Of a DNA stretch of 64,000 nucleotides, positions 54,601 to 64,000 are shown piece after piece. Every line of letters begins with the position of its first letter. Position 1 is the first letter of the stretch. The notes under the pieces were generated by a model that was given only the letters and a program-made list of their open reading frames with translations, was not told the origin of the DNA and searched no databases. The DNA comes from Dromaius novaehollandiae (taxonomy: Eukaryota; Chordata; Aves; Casuariiformes; Dromaiidae): positions 18,759,501 to 18,823,500 of the forward strand of contig NC_088111.1 of NCBI RefSeq assembly GCF_036370855.1, written 5' to 3'. The position numbers and the translations under genes were made by a program.

Positions 54601-57600
54601 CTAGCCTCTAAACTCTGGCCCAAGGGCTTCTGCTGCATGTGGCACAGGGCAGGGGAGGTCTCGGTCTCGCCTGGCTCGGCCCAGAGTTGCTGTAAGAGAT
54701 GTCTGATGCAGCGGAGTTGCTCTGTACCTGCTGCTAATTGCTTGTTCCTGTGGACCCCTCTCTCAGCTCAAAATCAATACTGTGCTCATTTCCTAACCCA
54801 AGCCCATATAAGGGTATTGTGTATGTGAAGCCTGGTAGGTAACTCTGTCTATTAAAAAAAAAAATCTTCTACGGGTTTCGAAAAGATTCAATAGCTATTG
54901 TTTTGACATTACAATTATAACTATAATCAGTGTGGTGCTTTAACAAACTCTGTGGCAATTACCATGCCCCTCCAAGAGCCTGCAGAGTCTGGTCTCCTGA
55001 TGTCCCGGCTTCTCTGCCAACATATGATTTCACAAGCTCAACCTACAAAAGCCTGGAAGAGCTGCTTTTCAAACCCTTCTGTCATCTGAGAGAGATGGAA
55101 AGTAGGAGCTCAGATCCCTTTCTTCTTAAAGAATTGAGAAGCTTAGTTTTCACTTTTGTTCTTGCCAACAAGGTTTTAGCTCTTGAGTACTAAAGTCATG
55201 TCCTTTTGACAGCTTAAAGGGAGAGATGCTGTGGAAAAGTAAGCTTTTGGCTCCCTCCGCTTGATTCTGCTGTGTCCTCTGTCACATCTCTTTCATAGAT
55301 GTTACTGGGAGCTCTGGTTGTAGAGAAAATGTAGAACAAGCACTGTGCTTCAGAGGAGTTTCTTCTCCCCTTTTGGCTCTGTGTACATGTAGGTTTTTTT
55401 CCTCTCAAGTCCAGTAAAATTCATATGGCTAAAGCTTCCTGATTGTCCACCCGAAATGCAGCACTCTTATCTGACAGCTGGCAGAGTGTTATCATTCAGC
55501 TGTGTACAATTAAATGCTTCGGATTGCTTTCCAGATTATTGGTGTTATCAAAAAAGATTCAGTTCATATTTTTGCTCACTGTAATACTCGCATATGATAC
55601 AGTTCTTGGCTGGCTAACAGAAGGGAAAACAATATGTAGGGTTGTTATGTGGAAAAAAAACCTTTATAAAAATGCATGTTTTAACTTTGTCTTCATAATA
55701 TGCTGGTTTGCTTCCAAGCTGTAGTGTAAGGCTTGCATCGAGATAGTTATTTTCAGGTCCCTAAAACTGAATGTGAAATGGAACCTGAAAAAGGCCATAC
55801 ATTTGGGAATGTCAAAGTTTCTATCATAAAGCAACCACAGATCTATGATGTGACTCTCCCTTCAAAGAGACAAAAAAGTAACTGTTGGCTTACAGTAATA
55901 AATCAGAGCAGGGAGCAAAGCAAAAGCATGAGCTTCTTTCAGCAAAATTTTAATCAATAGTCTTTAATGAGCTTTCTCTTTGTGGCCTGCTGGAATAGTT
56001 CAAAAATGCAAGATGGGAAATACTGGCTGAATGAATCTCCCCTAGCAAATATTGATAAGCTAAATTAGATTTTTGTTTGCTGTATTACTTTGCTGTTTTG
56101 GAAAGAGAATGGCATTCTGGTAGCTTAAAGGAAGAACAAAATATAAGACCATACAAAGGAGGAAAATTGGTATCCTTCAGGCTTGAAGGCTGGTTGAGAG
56201 AGGAGGGGCCAAGTCATGAGGTCTTCCATCACGTGCTTTCTGTTCGCAATCACATATGCCTGTCTGAACAGATACATGCGTGTACAAACTTCGTTGGGCA
56301 GCTGAGAGTTGAAGTCGTTTCTAGAAAGCGTGTGGGTGGCATGCCTCTGGGGCCATGAGACCTCTGGGTCTCATTTTTTACTGGAAAAGGGAAAATGGCC
56401 TACCTGGAGCACGCTGGTGAAATGACATCTTTTTCTCTCCTGGGGAGGGATAAGGCAAGAAAACCATGTCAGTAATTGACAAAAACACCAGAAATCCGGT
56501 CCCAGAGCTGCTTCCGCTCCTGGCATAGGACAATATTTGTAGCATTGCATTTTTCTAGTGTTTATAAGATTGCTTGGAGCTGTTGAAGTGCTGTAATGAA
56601 GTGTGCTAGAAGGTCAAGGACGTGAATTTTGTGGCATGCCAAAAGATGGAAATCAGTTTGGTGTTTCTTTAGAGAGAGTTATGTGAGCTTGAAATTTTAC
56701 AGATTTTTCTCTGCATCTTCAACAATTTCATACAAGAGTTGGGGGGGGAGGGAGGGGTTGTGGTGTCGGAGGCAAAATGCGTACTGCTGTGCTGTAGCCA
56801 GTATATCCTATCATACCGAAGCAAAATTGATGGCACTAGTTATATTCTGAGAAACTTGTCCAGCTAAGAGATTTGTAGGGTATGTGAGTTAATTGAGAAT
56901 TAAATACCATATAAAATCCAAACTGAGATACTTGCTTTGCTAGCCCCAGTTGCTGTTTAATGCCATCTCCATGTATATAGGTTGTCATTTCCTTTGAAAG
57001 TCGGTGTCTGAATTTTAAGTCTTCCTGCTCTATCAGGAGTTCAGAGCATTCCTTTGAAACTGGAGCTGGAGAGCCCTTCCAGAAGCTCTACTTCAGCAGG
57101 AAAATGGGGAAACCTCTGAGCTGTGGTCTTTGCTGAAATCCCACCATCTCAGAGGGCCCGTTGGCAGCAGTGCAGCCCCACCGCCTTCACGGGGAGAAGC
57201 CCTGGGCTGCTACTTGTGCGCCAAAGCCTGATAACTTGTGACTTCACTGCCATGATGTTAACGCTGTCTCAGGCGTTGTCTTCAGGCAAGCCTGGTGTGA
57301 ATCGGCTAAGCTCATCTTGTTTCTCTCCTTCAGCTCAACTTCGACTTGGACCGTGGTGTGTTCCCGGTGGTCATCCGAGCGGTGGTAGACGAAGGGGACG
57401 GTAAGCAAGGCGTTGTGCTCGCTCAGGCTTTCTCCAGCTCTCGCTTTGGGGTTATGTGACTCCGTCCGGGCAGGTCTCATTCTGCAACAGCAAAAATCTT
57501 TTACTTGCAGCAGAGGCTTGGGGAGCCTTTCTGTAATAAAAATATTTCAGGAATTCACCTTAACTCCCACTTGTTAAAAAGTCCCAGCTAACCACAGACT

Positions 57601-60600
57601 CTTGCACAAAAAAGTACTTTTAAAGAGAGCCTCCACTTTGACAGGGAAGATGGCCTGCTAGTTAGTGTTAGAGTGGTGTTTAGGAGAGCTAAGGTTAGCT
57701 CCTGGCCTCTGCCCCTGGGGTTAGGCACAAATCAGAGCAAATGACTCCCTCTCGCTTTGGGTTTTGCACTGGCCCTGTGTAAGGCGAGGAGGGCAGTGGC
57801 CTCTTCTCCCTCTTTGAGGGTAAGCTCTCTCCGTAAAAAGTCCAGCTAACTGTAGAATTTGCCTTCCAATAGCAATGGTCAGGGAGAAAAAGAAATGGCT
57901 TTAAAATGTTCAGGCCACTGTTCAACCAAATACAGCTTTGTTCAGCAGTTCAAAGTTCTCTTGCTTATTCCAAAGGGAACTGAATGGTTACAATTAAGAG
58001 CCTTATTTTTTAATGAGAAATAATGTTGATTATTTTGAATGTGTGTTGCTCTTTTGGAGAGGAACGGCCAGTAAATGTTTCGATTGTCATTCGCCTTGCA
58101 TACCATTTCCCTTTGAGAATGTGTGCTTCTGTGCTCTGTGTGGCTGCATTAATTCTGAGCAGTGAAAGGGGTACAAGAAAGTCATGTTTTCTCTAAAATT
58201 GGGGGCCATTGCGGGCAGCAAGGCCAGCATTTCAATTCTGTTTTTTGCAACTTTTGTACAAAATTTAAGAAAAATGAGAGAGGAAAAACTCCATTCTTGA
58301 TTGTATTGTTTATTGCAGTCTTGTGTTCTGTTTCTTAGGTTGTAATTGTGAAAATTCCCAGAAATTTATTGCATTATTTTACAAATAGAGTGAAATACAA
58401 CCAGATGAGCCAGTTTAAAATGTGACTAATAAAGCATAGAGTAACACTGAAGAAATTACTCCTGAAGTGCATCCCATTTTTAGCAATCTCAGGCACTATT
58501 AATAATATTGATAAACATTTTTCTGACCATAGATGTCAAATGTCATCCACTGTTTACTGAACTTTTGGCAATGTCTTTGTACTTCCTAATGTTGGGCAGG
58601 TCTATAAATACCAAAAATAGAACAGGAGGCAGCATGGGAAGCATACATTTATGCACATACCATACCTTCTCGTAGCCAATAGTGTGCTGTCATTTATTAT
58701 AATTACACGCAAAGGCAATTACTTATAAAACCTCTCCTGGAAAGAATATTATACAAGTATTATGTACAAAAATATGTGACACTTGGGCGAGATTGGAGGA
58801 AATTGTGTATTTTTGTTTTCTGTTTTTTTTTAATTATTATTTTTTTTTAACTGGTGGTATTGGAAGGAGCCAGTCCTGTATGTTTGGAGCACCTGGAAAA
58901 TTACAGCTGGCCCATAACTATTTGTGTTAAATAAAATTGAATGGCAAATTGAAATAGCAGTCAGTGACATTGGTTTGGACTGCATTCTGCCAGGCGCTGT
59001 TTGCATTCCTTGGGGAGCGTGAGGTTGTAGTGTTAGCAGTCGTCTCTTCCTGACAGCGGAGTAACTCCGAGTAAAACCCCCAGGAAGCCATCCGGAGGGA
59101 AGATGCTGTGCAGCCTGTGGTCACACAGCTGCAGCCATGCAAGCTGCTTGAATGAACAGGATATGAAGGGAGGCAATGCCTGTTATCTGTTACTTGGCTA
59201 GTAAAACTGCTGTGAGGGACTTGGATTTCATTTCTGGAGGGAGCTAGAGGAGGCTTGCTCTCGGCTGGCAGGGAGGCAGCAGATGAATCCCCTTTTCTAG
59301 CCCTCTTCTCTACATGCCATTATATTCCTGATTGCACCCTACTTGCTAAGACCCTTCCCGGGTATTCAGCAGGTCTGTAGGCTTGGAGTCTTCATCCCAC
59401 ATCCTGCTCTTGGCAAACCTGATCTTCACGGCAGAATCCAGTGAATGGTTCCTGCTGTTGTCTCTGCTGTTTTGGGGATCCCAAAGAAGCTGTCAAGCTC
59501 GCATCCCTTTTATGTGTCACAGGAGTCACTTCCTTCAGCTGTCACTGGCTTAGAGCTGATAATAGTCACTGTCAGCTTTTCCACGTGTGCTGGACGCAAC
59601 CCTGGTGCTCGTAGGTACCGGCTGGGTGAGGTAGTTACCCACCTTTCCTTCCTTCAGTGGCTCTGCCAAGGCCTCTGTCTCCCATTTCAGTATGATGAAT
59701 CTGAGCATATTGAGGCAAAAGGACTTTACCAGTTGGAGCTGAACAGAATTTGAGTCCTGAGCTGGAGGGTTTGGGATTGTACCTTGGGTTTCCCCTGTCT
59801 GGCGCCTGTGTTCCTCCATGTTTTTATTTGCTGAAGGAGCCATGAATGCAGTGCAGAAGCCTGTGGCAGCCCTTTCTGATGGCTTCTGAATTAAGAGGGA
59901 GGCCTCAAATTTGGAAGAGGGAGCACATGGTATTTCTTATTGGGGAAAACGTCAGAGAACTGGCGAGAGATGTTTCAGTGTCCAAAAATGGCATGAGAAA
60001 TAAATGTTTTATAAGAGTGTAGGATTAGACTGAAACAAAGTGATAAGTACCAGGGCTGGAAGGGCTGCCAACTGCTGTTAAACCAGATGGATTTGTCCCT
60101 TGCTGTGATAAATTCAGATAATTAAAAACAGGAATTTGAGGGAGAGCAGAAGCCTATTGAAATCTCTGTATTACTTTCCCATTCCAACCTCTGAAAACAA
60201 AGTGGGATAGTGTGGAGCACCCAAGATAACCAAAACTGGTAAACGAAGGCATGTCTGTCTATGCAGGGCCCACCACGGAGTCCAGCAGGGCTCGGCTCTC
60301 ACTCCGCGAGAGCGTGAGACTGTGAGCCAAACTGTTGGCAAGTAAGAAAGTTTTAAATTGCAAGAGATGAAAATAGAACAGGAGGCAGTTCAGAAAGTAT
60401 AAGGGGACTAAAATTCAGCTCTTGGTGGTTTCATGCTTGTGCTGCTTTTTACTGATAAATGCCCTTTCCCCCTGCCCTAGTTGCTGCCAAATGTGAAGGG
60501 CAGGAGTGCTCTGACTCAAAGCTCGGTGAATTCTGCCGTGGGTAGTCGGGGTTGCCCACATCCTCGCTCTGATGTAGCATGCTTGAAACTACTGGCCTTG

Positions 60601-63478
60601 TTCAAGACTTTAAGCAAGCTGCTCTTTCTCTTTTTTCTAGTGGTGGTTGAGGTGACAGGTCATGCCCATGTTCTTCTGGCTGCATTCGAAAAGGTAAATG
60701 AGTTTTCCTTTCCCTCTGTCCATGTCATTGTGTATATAAACATTTCTTGGGTCATTAGTTTGGGAGCCTGGCCCATCCCTAGAGTTCCTAAGCCCTATCA
60801 TAGTATAAATAATTGCTTGCAGCAACTCCTGTGCAGCCTGTAATTATAATTTATACCTGAGCTAGTCGGTCAGCTAATTGTAGCTGGTGTTTCCTGTGCA
60901 TGGGAAGAGGGTGTGCCTCGGTGCCCGTGATGTTTGAATGTGGTGGGTGTTGACCGAGACTGCTGCTGGGCAGTTTCCAGAGCCTTATGACCTCTGCACA
61001 ACCAGATCTGCTGTGTCCAGAGCCTGTTCCACCGTTGTTTGGCCTTAGCTTACACTTAGGACCAAGCCCTTTAAAACAATGAGAATACATCTTGCATAAA
61101 GACTTTGAGCTCCACTACTTTTTGGTGGCATGTTTATGTAGCTGGCCCTCAGCTGTGTGGTGATGCTAAACCCAGATGTATGCCCCAGCCTTTGAGAAAG
61201 TCTCTTCCTGTGGTAGTTGGACCCTGAAAACAGTTGCAAGATGTGCAACTGCTCCATGTTGTGTCTGGTTGTGGGAATACTGCAGACATGTGTCCGGCGC
61301 CTGTGACATTTGTAGTGACCGGCTGAGATGAAGCAAGAGATGCCGGAGCAGAGCATGTGGAAGGGAGCAGCGTCAAAGCTGTGATGTTCGAAATTCCCCC
61401 CTCCCTGGCTGGCTTCCGTTCCTGGATCTGCTCGGTTCCTGCCAGGTCCTGCTGGTGGATAACGTGGAGGGAGCGAGCTGAGTCGGCGGGCAGGGGAAGC
61501 ACAGTCGGTCTCGGGGAAGCACAGTCGGTCCTAAGGAAGCCTGGCAGCCTTAGGGAAGGCTGTAGCTTTTGGAGCCGATCTGTCATCTTGCTGGGAAAGT
61601 GCTGTAGGCAGAGATCCTGTAGCCTTGCAGAAGGAAGGATCAGCCACTTCTGAGGAGAGAGGGATAAATGAGATCTCTAGGTTCCTGCATATTACAGCCT
61701 AATTTTGAAGTAATCCATGCATGTTCACCTTCCTCACCTGCAAGACTCATCTGTGATCCCCTGGCTGTAGCCATCATGACTTTTTTGGCAGTAACTGGGT
61801 TCAGCCTAGGTTCTGGATCTGATGATGCCAGTGCAGTTTGTACTTAAAAAGGAGCATGTCTAGTTGCTGTCCTCCAAGTATCCAAACTTGGTGCTGTTGC
61901 AATAAGCCCAGCCCCTGTGGTTGGGGAGCAGAGCTCTCACGTGTCCCAGCTTACTGTTCTAGCATCCTGTGGTCAGCACTTGATAATAGCACCTATAGAA
62001 ATCTCTTTCCTTGAGGTATCTTCCTGTGGAGCAAGTTTAGTCCCCACAGTTGTGAAAAGTGGCACCTAGCCTGTGATTGATACCAGAAATTTCCTGGCGC
62101 ATGTTAGGCTGGAGATGGTTAAGGCAGTTCTGATGTTTTCCATTTCAGTAATGCTTTCAGGCCCAGCAGCTGCAAACCCCGACCGCATCGTGATGCAGCT
62201 GAGTCTGTGGATGAAAGTAGTGCCAATCCTTGCAGAGTGGTCCAGTGCATATTAGGAATGTATTTGTATGGGGGCAGAAGTGAAGCTTTGGAAATTTCCC
62301 TGTCATGAGTTTGGAAAGTGGCTTGAACTGCTCCAGCTGTGTAAGCCTGATTTCCAGGATTATAGGTAAATTCTGTGCGCCGCGTGGAGCTCTGAGCTCT
62401 CTGGGCACACAGAGGTGAAGGCAAATGCCCCCTTAGTGTTCAGAGGACTGAACGAGCTATGCAACAAAACCGAGAAGCAACCAAAGCTGATCAGGCCATT
62501 GCATCAGTGCTGCCCAGTGTCCAGATCTGAGCTCAAGAGTTGAAAGTGCTTCGCTTCTTTTTCCAGTGCACGTGCTGTGAGAGGGAGACATTGTCCTTTG
62601 GGGCCACTTCTTGCTTCTGATCTTCCAGTTGAGTGCTTACAAACAAGATCAAAATCTTCTTTTTATTAAAGGTCACAGGGCAGAGTGACTAAAATATACT
62701 CCCTATCCTTAGAAAAACTGGAGCTTTTGAAGTGCAGGGCCATAAATCCGGAGCTGGTCTTTGCTAATCAGCACCGCTACTGATCACCAGAGCGTGCGCG
62801 GAGGACAGGCAAACCAGCAGGCCTTGGTAACTTGCTATTTATATATATCTGTAAGAACAGAATTGTAACCTTGACACTGCATGGTCTGGCCTTGCAGCTC
62901 TTCCAAAGGCAGAAACTTGGCAGTTTGTGTTTGCCTGGAAAATAGAACTGTTTTGTCTTCTGGTGTAATGATGCTGTTCCTTCCTCTGAAACTCCTCCAG
63001 CAAACAGATGTGTCTGCAACTGTTCACACCAGCAAGGCCTGCCGGAGCTTCCCCTAAATCTTACTCCCTGCTCCCAGTAGATTCTGGCAGAGGACTTGGT
63101 TTGGTTCAGTTTAGTTGGCCCTGATGGATGATGGAGAAAATGGAAATAGCACAGTATTCCTAACACCAGTTTTGACAGCAGATGTATACAGAATTGTTCT
63201 AGCTGTGCCTGCTGCCACTGAGCAGATGAGGTGCTAGGAGACGTCACTGCAGCTTGGCTCTGAGGATGGCAATGTGGAGCACGTGTGACTTGTTTCAGAC
63301 TCTAGCCAGCAGACAAACTTTGTTTGTGCCTCCCTCCTTGGCTGGCAAGAGCTAACTGTTGTTCATGAATCTGTTTTACTCTTTAAATTGTGTCATCTAT
63401 TTAATGCATTTCCTTTTCTTTTCCTGCTAGCACGTTGATGGCAGTTTCTCCGTGAAGCCTTTAAAGCAGAAGCAGATT
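24543..63478 (+). CDS. MGRN1: MGRN1, mahogunin RING finger 1 E3 ubiquitin ligase, 5' part (residues 1-243)
   Basis: MGRN1 is a RING-type E3 ligase. Known roles include ubiquitination of TSG101, modulation of melanocortin receptors, and, with MEGF8 and MOSMO, lowering Smoothened in Hedgehog signalling. Exons: 24543-24630, 32912-33030, 36135-36223, 40994-41140, 53727-53844, 57334-57400, 60641-60693, 63431-63478. They total 729 bp with consistent phases. The start (gcggccgccATGG) is a textbook Kozak context. MGSLLSRR fits an N-myristoylation signal (G2, S6, basic 7-8). Diagnostic blocks are IAGVEDIDIQANSAYRYPPK, FMGGEKFDTPHPEGYLFGEN, TLRSLVNIRKDSLRLVR, EFTFDADARVAITIYCQA, SLQSETVHYKRGVSQQFSLP, LDRGVFPVVIRAVVDEGD and SFSVKPLKQKQI. 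ADSPTE-type and YVTPAPHEP residues separate it from RNF157. The RING domain and the TSG101-binding motif lie beyond the window. Intron 2 uses a GC donor. Confidence 0.98.
24631..32911 (+). other. MGRN1: MGRN1 intron 1
   Basis: 8.3 kb, phase 1. The first 0.3 kb belongs to the CpG island; the rest drops to moderate GC with poly(A)/poly(T) runs (for example near 25941 and 29533-29549). No exon or recognisable transposon is seen. Confidence 0.85.
32912..33030 (+). CDS. MGRN1: MGRN1 exon 2
   Basis: 119 bp after acceptor tttttttccag. It encodes NYFASHFFMGGEKFDTPHPE, then GYLFGENMDLNFLGNRPVQ. The donor is CAG|gcaagt, i.e. GC rather than GT. The next residues (FPYVT) come from exon 3, as in other MGRN1 proteins. 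Confidence 0.97.
33031..36134 (+). other. MGRN1: MGRN1 intron 2 (GC-AG)
   Basis: 3.1 kb phase-0 intron beginning gcaagt and ending tttgttccag. Nothing else is recognised inside apart from T runs near 35.65 kb. Confidence 0.9.
36135..36223 (+). CDS. MGRN1: MGRN1 exon 3
   Basis: 89 bp after tttgttccag, encoding FPYVTPAPHEPVKTLRSLVN, then IRKDSLRLV plus two bases. The donor gtacca is weak but fits the phase. Confidence 0.96.
36224..40993 (+). other. MGRN1: MGRN1 intron 3
   Basis: 4.8 kb, phase 2, of moderate GC. There is a short CT/poly(C) tract at about 36245-36270, and no exon-like block with family similarity. Confidence 0.85.
40994..41140 (+). CDS. MGRN1: MGRN1 exon 4
   Basis: 147 bp after gtctttcag, encoding YKDDVDSPTEENGKQKVLYS, LEFTFDADARVAITIYCQAT and EEFVGGMA plus two bases, with donor gtaagt. 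Retention of the intron would stop translation at once (GTG TAA). Confidence 0.97.
44211..44270. repeat. 30 bp tandem duplication
   Basis: Two adjacent 30 bp units start GGGCTGCATT (44211-44240 and 44241-44270), with about seven differences. Confidence 0.85.
49834..49915 (+). other. Exon-like segment in MGRN1 intron 4 (hypothetical alternative 3' exon)
   Basis: The strong acceptor tttctcttttcag is followed by 26 sense codons and TGA in the phase that exon 4 would impose. The peptide has the pattern C-x4-C-x2-H-x9-C-x2-C (ends KKACPLCQVT). It matches no protein I can name. No good downstream donor and no close AATAAA is seen, so it may be chance. Confidence 0.2.
53727..53844 (+). CDS. MGRN1: MGRN1 exon 5
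   Basis: 118 bp after tttattcag, encoding YSTKNPSLQSETVHYKRGVS, then QQFSLPSFKIDFSDWKDDE, with donor gtaagt. An internal GTAAGC at 53782 could act as an in-frame alternative donor. Confidence 0.97.
53845..57333 (+). other. MGRN1: MGRN1 intron 5
   Basis: 3.5 kb, phase 0, AT-richer from 54.8 to 57.0 kb. It holds an open segment after an AG at 55755-55757, described under findings. No confirmed exon. Confidence 0.85.
57334..57400 (+). CDS. MGRN1: MGRN1 exon 6
   Basis: 67 bp after ctccttcag, encoding LNFDLDRGVFPVVIRAVVDE and GD plus one base, with donor gtaagc. Confidence 0.97.
57401..60640 (+). other. MGRN1: MGRN1 intron 6
   Basis: 3.2 kb, phase 1. The part from about 58.0 to 58.9 kb is AT-rich and CpG-poor with MEF2-like strings (CTATAAATA at about 58600), a possible enhancer by composition only. 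No exon is recognised. Confidence 0.8.
60641..60693 (+). CDS. MGRN1: MGRN1 exon 7
   Basis: 53 bp after ttttttctag, encoding VVVEVTGHAHVLLAAFEK when joined to exon 6, with donor gtaaat. I recall one Val fewer at the junction in human, but I am not certain. Confidence 0.95.
60694..63430 (+). other. MGRN1: MGRN1 intron 7
   Basis: 2.7 kb, phase 0, with a 20 bp tandem duplication at 61493-61540. Nothing else is recognised. Confidence 0.85.
61493..61540. repeat. 20 bp tandem repeat, 2.4 copies
   Basis: GGGGAAGCACAGTCGGTCTC is repeated at 61513-61532 with two differences, followed by a partial third copy. Confidence 0.9.
63431..63478 (+). CDS. MGRN1: MGRN1 exon 8
   Basis: 16 codons (HVDGSFSVKPLKQKQI), phase 0 at both ends, after ttcctgctag, with donor gtaagt. 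The RING-encoding exons follow outside the window. Confidence 0.96.
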
Positions 63479-64000
63479 GTAAGTACCTGTTCCTTCTCTA
63501 CAGCTCGGTTAAAGACATTGTTGCTGTCCCACAGCTGCCTGACTGCACCTAGTGGGAAGCTTTGAGGTTAGTTCACCAAGAGCCTGGGATCTCACCTCAT
63601 TTGCTTAGATACAACACAAGCAAAGGCTGGGACCTGCTGCTTAATGTTGAGGTAGATGTTGTACAGCCAGACGGGAGGGAACGCTTATGGCAGCGTGGGA
63701 CTGGCAGAGCAATGGTGCAGGCCTGTCTGGGCCCTTCTGGGAGGGAAGTGCTGTGTGCAGATCCAGTCTTCCCTGTACATTCTCCTTGCTGGCACCTGAT
63801 ACTTGAAAACAAAAGTGGGAGAGACCCTAGACATGCTAGTTCCCTGTCTGTATAGGTGCAAGTAAGGGAGTTTTGCATAAGTGAGCTTAAGTGCTGCATG
63901 CATTAAGTAATGTGAAGCACATCTGCTCATTGGCACTGCTTGGCCTCTTCAGGTTCTGCGCTTTGTGCTGTGGAGGGGTATCTTTGCAGGCCAGTTTGAC
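63479..64000 (+). other. MGRN1: MGRN1 intron 8, incomplete
   Basis: It begins gtaagt and runs off the window. No exon is seen in these 522 bases. Confidence 0.9.

Noticed and set aside
24543-63478. RNF157 as the identity of the third gene
   Set aside because: Residues such as IAGVEDIDIQANSAY, HFFMGGEKFDTPHPEG and VTGHAHVLLAAFEK follow MGRN1, and the neighbour is UBALD1 and not UBALD2.
25000-64000. CR1 or other transposon copies in MGRN1 introns
   Set aside because: I looked for CR1 3'-end phrases and LTR-like repeats and recognised none. A RepeatMasker run would be decisive.

Overview
This 64 kb window is vertebrate nuclear DNA. It is most likely from a bird, or less likely another sauropsid. 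The reasons are introns with GT-AG (once GC-AG) boundaries, compact GC-rich gene bodies, CpG-island promoters, long G/C homopolymers, and no interspersed repeat that I can recognise by eye. I found no bacterial, phage, organellar or CRISPR-like content.

Three genes are supported, in the order and orientation of human 16p13.3: C16orf96 (+), UBALD1 (-), MGRN1 (+). In chicken this block is expected on chromosome 14. That is recalled synteny, not something I could compute.

Region 1-8157 holds the 3' half of a C16orf96-type gene (DUF4795 family, paralogue of the sperm-flagellum protein gene QRICH2). It has about 16 small exons, a coiled-coil part and then the CISCDRPL signature, and ends at TGA 8155-8157. 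Region 8158-10415 is the convergent 3' ends of C16orf96 and UBALD1. UBALD1 occupies 10416-18597 on the minus strand as three coding exons (161 residues). Region 18598-24542 separates the head-to-head promoters of UBALD1 and MGRN1, each inside a CpG island. From 24543 to the window end lies the 5' part of MGRN1 (mahogunin RING finger 1, an E3 ubiquitin ligase): eight coding exons, residues 1-243, stopping just before the RING domain.

The three genes share no obvious pathway. UBALD1 carries a UBA-like fold and MGRN1 is a ubiquitin ligase, but their adjacency is best read as conserved synteny. The most interesting signals are: a GC-AG intron in MGRN1; an approximately 95 bp duplicated AATTAAT-containing element in UBALD1 intron 1; ACTAYRNNNCCCR (ZNF143-type) motifs in both divergent promoters; a 16 bp perfect palindrome containing a CArG box upstream of UBALD1; a pentamer satellite in C16orf96; and an exon-like cysteine/histidine-rich segment in MGRN1 intron 4. 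I found nothing that I would call a wholly new biological system.
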